DNA of 64,000 nt from Lysobacteraceae bacterium NML91-0213 (GCA_002798175.1 NWQL01000004.1:50102-114101); one strand, 5' to 3'. Shown: positions 33,131 to 42,446, counted from the stretch's first letter. The notes: generated from the letters alone by a model not told the origin. Numbers and translations are program-made.

Positions 33131-36100
33131 TCAGCCCGCAGGCGCGGCGACAGCGCGTGCCGGCGCCGACGCTGCCCGGCCTGCCGCGACGTCGACATCG
33201 AAGGCGCGCAGGCGGGCATCGAGCAGCGGCGCGATGCGGCTGGTGGCGTCGCGCCCGGTGAGCTCGGCATGCAGGAACGGCAGCTCCACCGCCTCGACGT
33301 GGGCCGCATGCGCCGCCCACAGCGAGGACTGCAGCTGCGGACGGTCGGCGTGGTCGTTGCCGGCGCGCACGTGCAGCAGGCTGCCGTCGTAACGGGCATG
33401 GTGGTGCTGGCGCACCAGCCGGTTGGTGTCGGTCACGGTGCGCACCACCCCATCGAGCACCTCGCCGGGCAGGTTGCCCAGCGCGCTGTCGCCGCGGCGC
33501 AGGAAGTCGACGATCGCCTCGCGGGTGGTGAGTTGCGGGTGCCCGTCCGGGTCGTAGCCGGCGATCGCCAGCAGTGCGCGCAGGGCGGCGACGGGATCGG
33601 GTTCCGGCTCCGCGCGCCAGCACTCGGCCGGATAGGCATCGAGCAGTGCCAGCACGCCGACTTCGCGTCCGAGCGCGCGCAGGCGCACCGCCATCGCGTG
33701 GGCGAGGATGCCACCGACCGACCAGCCGAGCAGATGCACCGGTCCTTCGGGCTGCAGCGTCGCCACGCGTTCGACATAACCCGCCGCCAGCGCATCGATG
33801 CTGGCCGGCAGGGGCTGCGCCAGGTCCAGCGCCGGCGACTGCAGGCCATGCACGTCCCGCGCGGGCGACAACGCACGCGCCAGCTCGCGGTAGCACCAGC
33901 TGATGCCGCCGGCGGGATGCACCACGAACAGCGGCGCACGCCCGGCATCGCCACGACGCAGGCGCACCAGTGGGGCGAGGCCATGGTCGGGGCCGTCGTC
34001 TTCGGCGTCCATGCGGGCGGCGAGCGCGGCGACGGTGGGCGTCGCGAACAGCGCGCCGAGTCCGGGGTCGCGGCCGAAGCGGCGCTGGATCGCCATCAGC
34101 AGGTGCACCGCCGACAGCGAATCGCCACCCAGCGCGAAGAAGTCGGCATCGGCCGGCACTGTATCGGCATTCAGCCCAAGCGCCTGCGCGAACAGGGCCG
34201 CCAGCGCGGTTTCCGTTGGCGTCCGTGGCGCCTCGCCAGCGGCGGCATCGAAGGTCGGCATCGGCAACGCGCCGCGATCGAGCTTGCCATTGGCGGTCAC
34301 CGGCCAGTCGTCGAGCACCACGAACGCCGCCGGCACCATGTAGTCCGGCACGCGTGCGGCCACCGCGGTGCGCAACACCGCGAGGTCCACCGCGCCGTCC
34401 GGCTGCAGGTACGCGACCAGGCGCCGATCGCCCGGACGGTCCTCGCGCACGATCACGCCGGCCCGTCGCACCGCGCCGCTGGCGAGGATCGCGGATTCGA
34501 TCTCGCCCGGTTCGATGCGCAGGCCACGCAGCTTGACCTGGTGGTCGCTGCGGCCGAGGAATTCCACCGCGCCGTCGCGGCGCCAGCGCGCGAGGTCGCC
34601 GGTGCGGTAGAGGCGCGCGCCGGGCACGTGCGGATCGTCGATGAAGCGCTCGGCGGTGAGGTCGTCGCGGCCCAGGTAACCGCGTGCGAGCTGCACTCCG
34701 CCGAGGTAGAGATCACCGGCCACGCCGGGCGGCAGCGGGCGCATGCGCGCATCCAGCACGTACAGCCGCGTGTTCCACACCGGGAAGCCGATCGGCACCG
34801 GGCGTGAGGTGTCGTCCGCCGACGCCGGCCAGTAACTGACATCCACCGCGGCTTCGGTGGGGCCGTAGAGGTTGTGCAGTTCGGCGCGGACGGTGGCGTG
34901 GAAGCGGTCGCGCAGGTCGGCGCCGAGTTCCTCGCCGCTGCAGAACACGCGGCGCACGGCGAGCCCCTGCGTCTCCGGCGCGGCGAGGAAAGCCTCGAGC
35001 ATCGATGGGACGAAGTGCAACGTGGTCACGCCGCGCCCGCGCACCAGGCGTGCGAGCGCGACCGGGTCGCGATGCGCGTCCGGCGCCGCGACCACCAGCC
35101 GCGCGCCGGCCAGCAGTGGCAGGAAGAATTCCCAGACCGACACGTCGAAGGTGGCCGGCGTCTTCTGCAGGATGCGGTCGGAGGCATCGATGCCGTAGTG
35201 GCTGCGCATCCATTCCAGGCGGTTGACGATGGCGCGATGCTCGACCACCACGCCCTTGGGCTCGCCGGTGGAGCCGGAGGTGTAGATCACATAGGCGGCG
35301 TCGCCGGGCTGCGGCGCACCGGCAAGCGCGGCATCGGTAGCGGCGGCCCACGCGTCCGGCGCCAGCACCGCGGCGGTATCGCCGAAACGCGGCGCGTCGG
35401 CCTGCCCCGCCAGCACGCAGGCCGGCTTCGCCGACTGCAGGATGCGCTGCAGGCGCGCATCGGGGTGGGCGAGATCCAGCGGCAGGTAGGCGGCGCCGGC
35501 GCGCAGGGTGGCGACCAGGGCGACGATCAGTTCGAGCGAGCGCGGCAACGCCACCGCCACCACCGCATCGGCAGTGGCGCCGCGGGACTGCAATTGCACT
35601 GCGAGCGCGCGCGTGCGGCGTTCGAGTTCACCGTAGGTCAGCGACGCGCCTTCGAACTCCACCGCCACCGCATCCGGCGTCGCCTGCATGGCGTGTTCGA
35701 TCAGCGCGGCCAGGGTGGTGTCCGGCACCGCCTGCGCGGTGGCATTGACCTCGAACAGATACCGCCGGGCCTCGTCGGGGCTGGCCAGCGGCACGTCGTC
35801 CATGTGCTGCGCGCCGCAGGCGGCGGCGAGGAAGGCCAGCAGGCGGGTGGCATGCGCGGCCACGTCGCCGGCGTCATAGAGCGCCGGGTTGGCCTCGATC
35901 TCCAGGTCGAGCGCATGGATCGCATCGCCACGGAAGCCGATGGTGACGTCGTCGATCGGTCCGGTGCCGAGGATCTCCAGCGAGACCTGCAGGCCGCCCA
36001 GCCGCGGCGCGCGGTAGAACGGCTGCACGTTGACCAGCGGGCCGTGCAGGCGGCGCTGGCCGCCGAGCAGGCCGAGGTCGCGCCGCAGCTGTTCGCCACG

Positions 36101-37105
36101 GTAGCGGCCGTGCCGGCGGCCACGCACCAGCGCGCGTGCGATCGTCTGGACGAACGTATCGACGCCCGCGTCCGGCATCGCCGGCACCCGCAGCGGCAGC
36201 ACGTTCATCACCATCGCCGGCACCCGCGCCGATGCGCTGCCCAGGCGACCCATGAACGGCACGCCGACCACCGCCTCCTGCTGGCCGGACATGCGCCGGC
36301 AGTATTCGGCGGTGAACGCGGTCAGCACGTCCGGCCAGGGCTGGCCGATGCGCTGGGCGGTGGCCAGCAGCGCGGCACGCAGGCCATCATCAATGGCCAC
36401 GACGTGGCGGTGGCAGTCATGCGCGGCCGCGGCGAAGCCACCGCCGAGGCCGGTCGCCGCCGGCATGCCGGCCATGGCCTCGCGCCAGTGGGCGGCATCC
36501 TTTTCGCGACGCTCGGAGCGACGGTAGGCGGCGTCCTCCCCGAACACCGGCGGCAATGCCGCCAGCGGCGCGCCGGCGTCCGCACCGGCGCCATACAGGG
36601 CGCAGACCCGCTCGGCGAAAAGCGCCATGCCGTAACCATCGGCGGCGAGGTGATGCACGCGGAAGTACCAGGCGAAGCGGTCAGCGCCCAGCCGGTACAG
36701 GCGTTGCACGGCAAGGCGGTCGCGGACCGGGTCGACCGGCGTATCGCGATCGCGCCGCATGGCGTCGCGCGCAGCGGCGTCGGGATCGGCGGCGGCGGAC
36801 AGGTCGCTGACTTCAAGCCGCGGCAGATGCGCGTCGTCCACGACCTGGTGCGGGCCGTCGTCGCCATCGCGCATGCGCAGCCGCAGCGCGGTGGCTTCCT
36901 GCGCGGCGCGGTCGGCGGCAACGGCGAATGCGGCGACATCCAGCGCGCCCTGGATCCACAGCGCATGCGCGGTATTGAACGCCGGGTTGTCCGGCGCCAG
37001 CCGCTGCGCATACCAGAGGCCGGCCTGGGCCTCGGTCAGCGGCCAACCGGCGTCGACAGCGGCCTCGACCGACCCGGTTGCATCAGGTACGTCGGTGACG
37101 TTCAT
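33131..37105 (-). CDS. entF: EntF-like nonribosomal peptide synthetase (C-A-PCP-TE)
   Basis: The 1324-residue single module is close to E. coli EntF in length (1293). The condensation domain has HHLAADG at residues 151-157. The adenylation domain runs from about 475 to 970, with YTSGSTGEPKG and the pocket region TFDVSVWE, TLHFVPSML, VFCSGEE and LYGPTEAAVDVS. Compared with EntF, these read as the serine code D-V-W-H-F-S-L-V-D-K. The carrier domain has LGGDSLS (Ser996), and the thioesterase has GWSVGG near residue 1128. It should join DHB to L-serine and release a DHB-serine oligomer, possibly the cyclic trimer enterobactin. The carrier needs a phosphopantetheinyl transferase encoded elsewhere. 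Confidence 0.95.
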   Translation of the reverse strand: MNVTDVPDATGSVEAAVDAGWPLTEAQAGLWYAQRLAPDNPAFNTAHALWIQGALDVAAFAVAADRAAQEATALRLRMRDGDDGPHQVVDDAHLPRLEVSDLSAAADPDAAARDAMRRDRDTPVDPVRDRLAVQRLYRLGADRFAWYFRVHHLAADGYGMALFAERVCALYGAGADAGAPLAALPPVFGEDAAYRRSERREKDAAHWREAMAGMPAATGLGGGFAAAAHDCHRHVVAIDDGLRAALLATAQRIGQPWPDVLTAFTAEYCRRMSGQQEAVVGVPFMGRLGSASARVPAMVMNVLPLRVPAMPDAGVDTFVQTIARALVRGRRHGRYRGEQLRRDLGLLGGQRRLHGPLVNVQPFYRAPRLGGLQVSLEILGTGPIDDVTIGFRGDAIHALDLEIEANPALYDAGDVAAHATRLLAFLAAACGAQHMDDVPLASPDEARRYLFEVNATAQAVPDTTLAALIEHAMQATPDAVAVEFEGASLTYGELERRTRALAVQLQSRGATADAVVAVALPRSLELIVALVATLRAGAAYLPLDLAHPDARLQRILQSAKPACVLAGQADAPRFGDTAAVLAPDAWAAATDAALAGAPQPGDAAYVIYTSGSTGEPKGVVVEHRAIVNRLEWMRSHYGIDASDRILQKTPATFDVSVWEFFLPLLAGARLVVAAPDAHRDPVALARLVRGRGVTTLHFVPSMLEAFLAAPETQGLAVRRVFCSGEELGADLRDRFHATVRAELHNLYGPTEAAVDVSYWPASADDTSRPVPIGFPVWNTRLYVLDARMRPLPPGVAGDLYLGGVQLARGYLGRDDLTAERFIDDPHVPGARLYRTGDLARWRRDGAVEFLGRSDHQVKLRGLRIEPGEIESAILASGAVRRAGVIVREDRPGDRRLVAYLQPDGAVDLAVLRTAVAARVPDYMVPAAFVVLDDWPVTANGKLDRGALPMPTFDAAAGEAPRTPTETALAALFAQALGLNADTVPADADFFALGGDSLSAVHLLMAIQRRFGRDPGLGALFATPTVAALAARMDAEDDGPDHGLAPLVRLRRGDAGRAPLFVVHPAGGISWCYRELARALSPARDVHGLQSPALDLAQPLPASIDALAAGYVERVATLQPEGPVHLLGWSVGGILAHAMAVRLRALGREVGVLALLDAYPAECWRAEPEPDPVAALRALLAIAGYDPDGHPQLTTREAIVDFLRRGDSALGNLPGEVLDGVVRTVTDTNRLVRQHHHARYDGSLLHVRAGNDHADRPQLQSSLWAAHAAHVEAVELPFLHAELTGRDATSRIAPLLDARLRAFDVDVAAGRAASAPARAVAAPAG

Positions 37106-37162
37106 GGGGTGTGGGAACGGCGCGATTGCATGCGGGTGCCGGCGCGAGCCGGGCAGGCGTGT

Positions 37163-37188
37163 GCTCTCGCGCGCAAGCGCGCTCCCAC
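37163..37188 (-). repeat. REP-like palindromic element inside the siderophore operon
   Basis: Read on the minus strand, the element begins GTGGGAGCGCGC, then TTGCGCGCGAGAGC. This is the GTGG-headed GC-rich hairpin pattern of REP elements in pseudomonads and xanthomonads. It lies in the 133-base gap between the carrier protein gene and entF. No second copy was found in the window. Confidence 0.5.
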
Positions 37189-37238
37189 CGGGTGGCGCGC
37201 CGTCGCCGGCCGCCGGGCCGCGCCTGCCGGCACCGGCA

Positions 37239-37496
37239 TCAGCCCTGCCCTGCCTGCCGCTGCAGCTGCTGCACGGTCGCCCACCAGCCGGCCAGGGTGA
37301 CGTGCTCGGCCAGGTGCGGGAATTCCAGTGCGATGCCGGTTTCGCCCCAGCGCATCACCAGGCCGAGGACGCGCATCGAATCCAGGCCGAGATCGATCAG
37401 GTTGTCATCGTCGCCGATGTCCTCCGGCGCTTCGCCAAGCAGGTCGGCGACGTCGGCGCGCATGCGCTCGAGGGTCAGAACGTCGGCTGCGGTCAT
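37239..37496 (-). CDS. Free-standing aryl carrier protein
   Basis: This 85-residue carrier protein has the phosphopantetheine attachment motif in NLIDLGLDSMRVLGLVMRW, closely like the C-terminal ArCP of EntB (DYGLDSVRMMAL pattern). DHB activated by the ligase would be loaded on its Ser cofactor and passed to the NRPS. In E. coli and Bacillus this domain is fused to the isochorismatase; here the isochorismatase ends with TGA four bases into this gene's ATG (ATGA overlap), making it a separate polypeptide. A 133-base gap with a REP-like element separates it from entF. Confidence 0.9.
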   Translation of the reverse strand: MTAADVLTLERMRADVADLLGEAPEDIGDDDNLIDLGLDSMRVLGLVMRWGETGIALEFPHLAEHVTLAGWWATVQQLQRQAGQG

Positions 37497-38128
37497 TGCA
37501 GGATCTCCAGGAGGCGGTCGGTGGCCAGCGGCACGCCGCAGGTGCGCGCGATCCAGGCCAGCGCCATATCGTGGTCCGCGCGCGAGAAATCGGCCACCGC
37601 GTCGGCGACGATGAAGGTCTCGATGTCGCGCTGGAAGGCTTCGGTGGCGGTCGACAGCAGGCCGATGTGGGCGTAGACGCCGGTAATCAGCAGCTGGTCG
37701 CGGCCGCGCACGCGCATCATCGTCTCGAGGTTGCTGCGCTGGAATGCGCTGTAGCGGTGCTTGACCAGCACGTGGTCGCCCGGCGCGGGCGCCAGCGCGT
37801 CGATGATGGCCTCGTCTTCCCCGATCGCCTGCATGCCCGGCCCCCACAGGTCGGCCTGCAGGCCGCGGTCGCGGCGATCCTGGTTGCCGCGCTGGGCGGT
37901 GTAGAACACCGGGATGCCGAGCGCGCGGCACCGCCCGAGCAGCCGCGCGAGGTTGGCCACCGCCGGCGCCAGCGGCGCGGCGTCGGCATCGAACCGCGAC
38001 AGGAAGTAACGCTGCATGTCGTGTACCAGCAGCGCGATGCGGTCGGTTTCGGGCTGCCAGGCGCCTCGCGGCGCGGGCAGTTCGTCCGCGGTCGGGAGTG
38101 GATACGTGGGGATGGTGGGAAGTGCCAT
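37493..38128 (-). CDS. entB: Isochorismatase (EntB N-terminal domain only)
   Basis: This 211-residue enzyme converts isochorismate to 2,3-dihydro-2,3-dihydroxybenzoate and pyruvate. The family sequence is clear: IALLVHDMQRYFLSRF with the catalytic Asp, VKHRYSAF with the catalytic Lys, and GVYAHIGLLSTATEAF followed by ADAVADFSRADH. It resembles EntB/DhbB proteins but stops after RLLEILQ, exactly where the fused carrier domain would start. Stop and start of the following carrier gene overlap by four bases. The upstream ligase gene is 9 bases away, so the genes are co-translated. Confidence 0.94.
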   Translation of the reverse strand: MALPTIPTYPLPTADELPAPRGAWQPETDRIALLVHDMQRYFLSRFDADAAPLAPAVANLARLLGRCRALGIPVFYTAQRGNQDRRDRGLQADLWGPGMQAIGEDEAIIDALAPAPGDHVLVKHRYSAFQRSNLETMMRVRGRDQLLITGVYAHIGLLSTATEAFQRDIETFIVADAVADFSRADHDMALAWIARTCGVPLATDRLLEILQ

Positions 38129-38137
38129 GCTCTCTCG

Positions 38138-39799
38138 CTATGCCCCGTGGCCGGGACCGGTCTGGCCGGCCAGGAACCGCGCGCGCAGCTGCGCGCGCAG
38201 TTCACGGCGGCTGATCTTGCCCACCGCGGTGGTGTCGAACGCTTCCACGAACACGACCTGGTCGGGCACCTTGAACGCTGCCAGCCCGCGCCCGCGCACC
38301 CAGGCCTTGAGCGCGGCGGGCTTCGGCGGCTCGCCACGCGCGATCACGAACGCGCAGCTGCGCTCGCCGAGGAACTCGTCGGGAATCGACACCACCGCCG
38401 CGTCGAAGACCTGCGGATGCGCCAGCAGGTGGTCCTCGATCTCCTCGGCCGAGATCTTCTCGCCGGCGCGGTTGATGTGGTCGGTGGCGCGGCCCTGCAC
38501 CACCAGGTACCCGCCGGGCAGCCGCTGCACCATGTCGCCGGTGCGGTAGTAGCCATCGTCGGTGAAGGCGCGTGCGTTGGCGGCGTCATCGTTGTGGTAG
38601 CCGCGGATGGTGTACGGGCCGCGGGTGAGCAGGTGGCCGACCTCGCCATCGGGCACCGGATGGCCGTGGTCGTCGACCACAAGCACCTCGTCGTCGGGGC
38701 TGATCGGCCGGCCCTGGGTCCCGAGCACGATGTCGTCGGGGTCGTCGAGGCGGGTGTAGTTCACCAGCCCTTCGGCCATGCCGAACACCTGCTGCAGCCG
38801 GCAGCCCAGCCCGGCGACCACGCGCCGCGCCGCTTCCGGCACCAGCTTGGCGCCGCCCACCTGCACCACCTCGAGGCTGGAGAGGTCATGCGGGGTCTTT
38901 GCCGCGGCATCGGCCCACAGCAGGGCCAGCGGCGGCACCAGGCCGACGCAGCTCACCCGTTCGCGCGCGATCAGCGGAAACGCCGCGTCCGGCCCGGGCC
39001 CGGGGCTCAGCACCACGCGCGCGCCGGCATACAGCGCGCCGAAGAAGCCCGGGGAGCTCATCGGGAAGTTGTGCGCCGCCGGCAGCGCGACCATGTACAC
39101 GCTGTCGCGGGTGATACCGCACAGGTCGTTGCTGGCGCGGAAGCTGTAGATGTAGTCGTCGTGGGTGCGCGGGATCAGCTTCGACAGCCCGGTGCTGCCG
39201 CCGGAAATCTGCAGGAACGCCACCGACTGCGGGTCCGGATCGCCCGGCAGCGAGGCGGGGTCGCCGTCGAGTGCCTCCAGCGCGGCGAATTCCTGTGCGT
39301 CGCCGGCCACGAACACGTGTTCGACCCCGGGCACTTCGGCCTGCAGCCCGCGCGCCAGCGTGCGGTAATCGAAGTTCTCGTAGCGCTCGGCGACGACATA
39401 GCCGCTGGCCTCGGCCTTGCGGGCGAAGTGCGCGACCTCGGTGATGCGATGGGCCGGCAACGCGTACACCGGCACCAGCTGCGCACGGAACAGCGCGCAG
39501 GCCACCGCGATGAACTCGGGGATATTGCCCAGCTGCACGATGACGCGGTCGCCGGGCACCAGCCCATGGGCAAGGAACCCGGCGGCGAGGCGTTCGACGT
39601 CCGCCCACAGCTGCGCGTAGGTCCAGCGGGTGTCGCCACCGACCACGGCGAGGTCGTGGGGGATGTCGCGAGCGCGCGCGCGCAGGAAGCCGGGGAAGGT
39701 CTCGCCACGCCAGTAGCCCGCGGCACGGTAACGGGCGACGAAATCGTCCGGCCAGGCCTGGCGCAGCGGAAGTCGGGACTGCGGTTCGCTCATCGTCAT
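38138..39799 (-). CDS. entE: 2,3-dihydroxybenzoate-AMP ligase
   Basis: The 553-residue adenylating enzyme activates 2,3-DHB as the acyl-AMP and loads it onto the aryl carrier protein. Motifs are typical of EntE/Dhb[21 protein letters not shown] (P-loop), the [14 protein letters not shown] substrate-pocket segment, [23 protein letters not shown] and the terminal GKISRREL lysine. The length is normal. Start is set at 39799 ([10 protein letters not shown]), with an ATG six bases later possible; neither has a strong Shine-Dalgarno. It lies 9 bases after entC. Confidence 0.95.
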   Translation of the reverse strand: MTMSEPQSRLPLRQAWPDDFVARYRAAGYWRGETFPGFLRARARDIPHDLAVVGGDTRWTYAQLWADVERLAAGFLAHGLVPGDRVIVQLGNIPEFIAVACALFRAQLVPVYALPAHRITEVAHFARKAEASGYVVAERYENFDYRTLARGLQAEVPGVEHVFVAGDAQEFAALEALDGDPASLPGDPDPQSVAFLQISGGSTGLSKLIPRTHDDYIYSFRASNDLCGITRDSVYMVALPAAHNFPMSSPGFFGALYAGARVVLSPGPGPDAAFPLIARERVSCVGLVPPLALLWADAAAKTPHDLSSLEVVQVGGAKLVPEAARRVVAGLGCRLQQVFGMAEGLVNYTRLDDPDDIVLGTQGRPISPDDEVLVVDDHGHPVPDGEVGHLLTRGPYTIRGYHNDDAANARAFTDDGYYRTGDMVQRLPGGYLVVQGRATDHINRAGEKISAEEIEDHLLAHPQVFDAAVVSIPDEFLGERSCAFVIARGEPPKPAALKAWVRGRGLAAFKVPDQVVFVEAFDTTAVGKISRRELRAQLRARFLAGQTGPGHGA

Positions 39800-39808
39800 C
39801 GGTACCGG

Positions 39809-40993
39809 TCAGGCGGTGTGCACGTCGTCGATGCCCAGCGCATCGAGCATGGCGCGGAACTTCGCGGCGGTCTCGTCGACCTCGAGCGCGGGCTCCGAGC
39901 CGACCACGATGCCGGCGCCGGCGAACAGGCGCAGGGCCGCGCCCTGCACGCGCGCGCAGCGGATCGCCACGTGCCACTCGCCATCGCCGGCGGCATCGGT
40001 CCAGCCCACTGCACCTGCGTAGAAGCCGCGCTCCACCGGCTCCAGCGCGCGGATCGCGGCCAGCGCCGGCAGCCGCGGCGTGCCGCACACCGCCGGGGTC
40101 GGGTGCAGCAGCCCGGCCAGGTGCGCCGACGTCACCGCGGGATCCTTCAGCCGGCCCTCGATGCGGGTGCCGAGATGCCACATGGTGCGGGTGGCATGCA
40201 GCGACGGCGCCACCGGTGCATGCAGGCGGCTGCACAGCGGGGCGAGCGCATCCAGGATCGCCTCGACCACGTGGCGGTGTTCGTCGTGGTCCTTGGCCGA
40301 GGCCATCAGCGCGCGCGCCGCGGCGCCGTCACGGCCGGCATCGGGCCAGCGCCGCGCCGACCCGGCCAGCGGATGCGAGACCACCGTGTCGCCGTGGCGC
40401 GACACCAGCAGCTCCGGCGTCGCCCCGACCAGCCAGGCCGGGGCCTCGCCGGGCGCGACCGGCAACGGCACCGCGTAGGTGGTCACGCTCGGGTCCTCGC
40501 CCAGCCGCGCGGCCAGCCGCAGCGGATCGACCGGCGCCTGCGCCTCGACCCGCAGGCTGCGCGCCAGCACCACCTTGTGCAGGCCATGCGGATCACCCGG
40601 CGCGCCGAGCCTCGCCACGCAGCGCGCCACCGCGGCGGCGTAGGCCGCTTCGTCCGGCTCGGCGAACAGCGCGCGCGGCTGGAGGGCGCCGCGGTTGCCC
40701 TCGCCCGCCGGCGCCGCCACCAGGTGGTCGGGCTGGTACAGCACATCGTCGGCGTGCGGATCGAACGGCAGGGCGCCGACCAGCAGCCCCGGCCCGTCGC
40801 GATGCTTGGCGAAGAACGCCTGCACGCGCGCGTCGAGCGTGGCCGCGGGACCGGCGGGCAGGCGCGCGCGCATGCCGGCGGTATCGAGCCGGCGCGATGG
40901 CCCGTGCAGGTGGAACCCCACCGGCGCCGGGGCGATGTCCAGGTGCAGCGGCGCCGCCGCCACCTCGCCGTGCAGGCCGACCACGTCGTTCAT
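39809..40993 (-). CDS. entC: Isochorismate synthase
   Basis: This 394-residue chorismate-utilising enzyme converts chorismate to isochorismate, the entry step to DHB. Chorismate-binding fold motifs are visible: KVVLARSL, WLVGATPELLVSR, VVSHPLAGSARRW, LHPTPAVCGTP, ERGFYAGAVGW and the C-terminal AGAGIVVGSEP with metal-binding Glu residues. The protein is the size of E. coli EntC. The ATG overlaps the stop of the exporter gene (ATGA). The poorly conserved N-terminal 80 residues are normal for the family. Confidence 0.94.
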   Translation of the reverse strand: MNDVVGLHGEVAAAPLHLDIAPAPVGFHLHGPSRRLDTAGMRARLPAGPAATLDARVQAFFAKHRDGPGLLVGALPFDPHADDVLYQPDHLVAAPAGEGNRGALQPRALFAEPDEAAYAAAVARCVARLGAPGDPHGLHKVVLARSLRVEAQAPVDPLRLAARLGEDPSVTTYAVPLPVAPGEAPAWLVGATPELLVSRHGDTVVSHPLAGSARRWPDAGRDGAAARALMASAKDHDEHRHVVEAILDALAPLCSRLHAPVAPSLHATRTMWHLGTRIEGRLKDPAVTSAHLAGLLHPTPAVCGTPRLPALAAIRALEPVERGFYAGAVGWTDAAGDGEWHVAIRCARVQGAALRLFAGAGIVVGSEPALEVDETAAKFRAMLDALGIDDVHTA

Positions 40994-42204
40994 GGCACCG
41001 CTCCCGGTCGGTGGACCAGCGCCGCCACCGACAGCAGCGCCAGCAGGGCGCCGACCATCAGGTAGGGCGCGCCGGGCGACAGGCCGTAGAGCAGCGTGCC
41101 CAGCATCGGCCCGACGACCATCCCGAAGCCCTGCACGGACGCCACCGTGCCCTGTGCCGCGCCCTGTTCGTCGGGGCCCACCGAATCGGCGGCCAGCGCC
41201 TGGAACGACGGGAACACGAACCCCATCCCGAACGACGACACCGCGTAGGCCACCAGCAGCTGCGATTGCGTGCCGACCAGCGCCAGCGACGAGAACCCGA
41301 CGGCAGAAATCGCCGCGCCAAGCGCGATCCAGCGCCGCGGCGGTACGGCCTTCATCCGCATCACCAGCGTCTGCGAGAGCATCAGGCCGATGCCCACCGC
41401 GGTCAGCGACAGGCCCGCCACACGCGCGCCATCGGCCGGCGACAGCTGCAGCCGGTCGATGGCGAAGAACCCCACGACCACCTGGGCCACGGTCACCGAC
41501 ACCATCGCCGCGAACACCGCGCCCACCGGCAGCCGCAGGCGGGGATCGAACCAGCCCATCGCCGGTCGCGGCGGGCGTGGTGGCGCGCCGGCCGCGGGCC
41601 CATCGGCCGGCAGCCGCCACCACACCACCGCCAGCGACAGCAGCGGCAGCGCCGCGGCGACGTACAGCGCAAGCGAAAGATCGTGGAAGGCGATCCAGCC
41701 GGCCGCAGCCGGCCCCACCACCATGCCCAGCGCGTTCGCCGCGCCCAGCCGCGCCATCACCGAGGCGCGGCGGCCGGGCGCCGCGCCGTCGGCGATCAGC
41801 GCGGCTGCCGTGGGCGGCACCGCGGCATAGAACAGGCCCACCAGCGCGCGGGTGCCGACCAGGGCCAGTACCGACACCAGCACCAGCGGCGGATTGCGCA
41901 GGGCAAGGTCGACGAACAGCGCCATTGCCACGTAGACCACCGCATAGGCGGCGAGCGCGATCAGCAGCACGCGACGGCGGCCGATGCGGTCGCTGAGCCG
42001 GCCCCAGCGCCGCGCCGCCAGCATCCACAGCAGGCCGGCCGCGGTCACCGCCAGCCCGGCATGCCATTCCGCCAGGCCCAGCACGCGCACCACCGGGCCG
42101 ACGACGGCGACGAAAGCCATCATCGCCATCGTCCCGGCCAGCGCGGTGAATACCAGCGCGGGCAGACCCGGAACGTTGCTGGTCGGTGCGGAAACGGCGG
42201 CCAT
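40990..42204 (-). CDS. MFS exporter, probable siderophore efflux
   Basis: This 404-residue protein has about 12 membrane helices and the MFS loop motif GRLSDRIGRRRVL near residue 70, the classical loop 2-3 signature. It is the first gene of the siderophore operon and its stop overlaps the entC start. Its position is that of EntS-type exporters that send catecholate siderophores across the inner membrane, although similarity cannot decide between EntS-like and drug-efflux MFS. I use the ATG at 42204, since upstream in-frame sequence runs through the divergent control region. Confidence 0.88.
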   Translation of the reverse strand: MAAVSAPTSNVPGLPALVFTALAGTMAMMAFVAVVGPVVRVLGLAEWHAGLAVTAAGLLWMLAARRWGRLSDRIGRRRVLLIALAAYAVVYVAMALFVDLALRNPPLVLVSVLALVGTRALVGLFYAAVPPTAAALIADGAAPGRRASVMARLGAANALGMVVGPAAAGWIAFHDLSLALYVAAALPLLSLAVVWWRLPADGPAAGAPPRPPRPAMGWFDPRLRLPVGAVFAAMVSVTVAQVVVGFFAIDRLQLSPADGARVAGLSLTAVGIGLMLSQTLVMRMKAVPPRRWIALGAAISAVGFSSLALVGTQSQLLVAYAVSSFGMGFVFPSFQALAADSVGPDEQGAAQGTVASVQGFGMVVGPMLGTLLYGLSPGAPYLMVGALLALLSVAALVHRPGAVP

Positions 42205-42293
42205 GGCGGTCCTCTGGGCGCGGCCACCGCGTCCGGCGGATGGCCACGGTGCTGGATGGACGCAGCCGGCATCCCACGCCTGCTGCGGGGCGC

Positions 42294-42314
42294 GAATGAT
42301 AACAGCTCTCATTC
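42294..42314 (-). promoter_or_regulatory. Fur-box-like site of the biosynthetic operon
   Basis: A 21-bp dyad has matching outer arms GAATGA and TCATTC, and its left half reads GAATGATAAC, close to the Fur consensus half-site GATAATGAT. On the minus strand it overlaps a TATCAT -10-like hexamer (42301-42296). It lies 90 bases before the exporter start, so ferric Fur could repress the operon. Confidence 0.55.
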
Positions 42315-42352
42315 ACTCCCATGCACGCCACCGATGGCGAACGTGAACACAG

Positions 42353-42381
42353 TTGATAACGATTCTCAGTCACCCTAGGAT
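42353..42381 (+). promoter_or_regulatory. Promoter of the receptor gene with overlapping Fur box
   Basis: A TTGATA -35 (42353-42358) and TAGGAT -10 (42376-42381) are separated by 17 bases. The span from TTGATAACG to TTCTCAGTC (42353-42371) matches a Fur box and covers the -35 and most of the spacer, the classic repression geometry. The receptor ATG is 66 bases past the -10. Confidence 0.65.
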
Positions 42382-42446
42382 GCACGGCTGCCGGCTGCGG
42401 TTTGCTACCGCCACGGCGAGCGCCCGAACCCGTGCCGGAACCCCTG

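Noticed and set aside
38138-39799. A second adenylation/NRPS gene instead of a DHB ligase
   Set aside because: It is a stand-alone adenylating enzyme without condensation or carrier domains, and its motifs are those of EntE/DhbE.
32335-42204. Vibrioferrin/xanthoferrin-type (NIS) siderophore cluster, expected in xanthomonads
   Set aside because: There are no IucA/IucC-type synthetases. All genes are those of DHB and NRPS-based catecholate synthesis.
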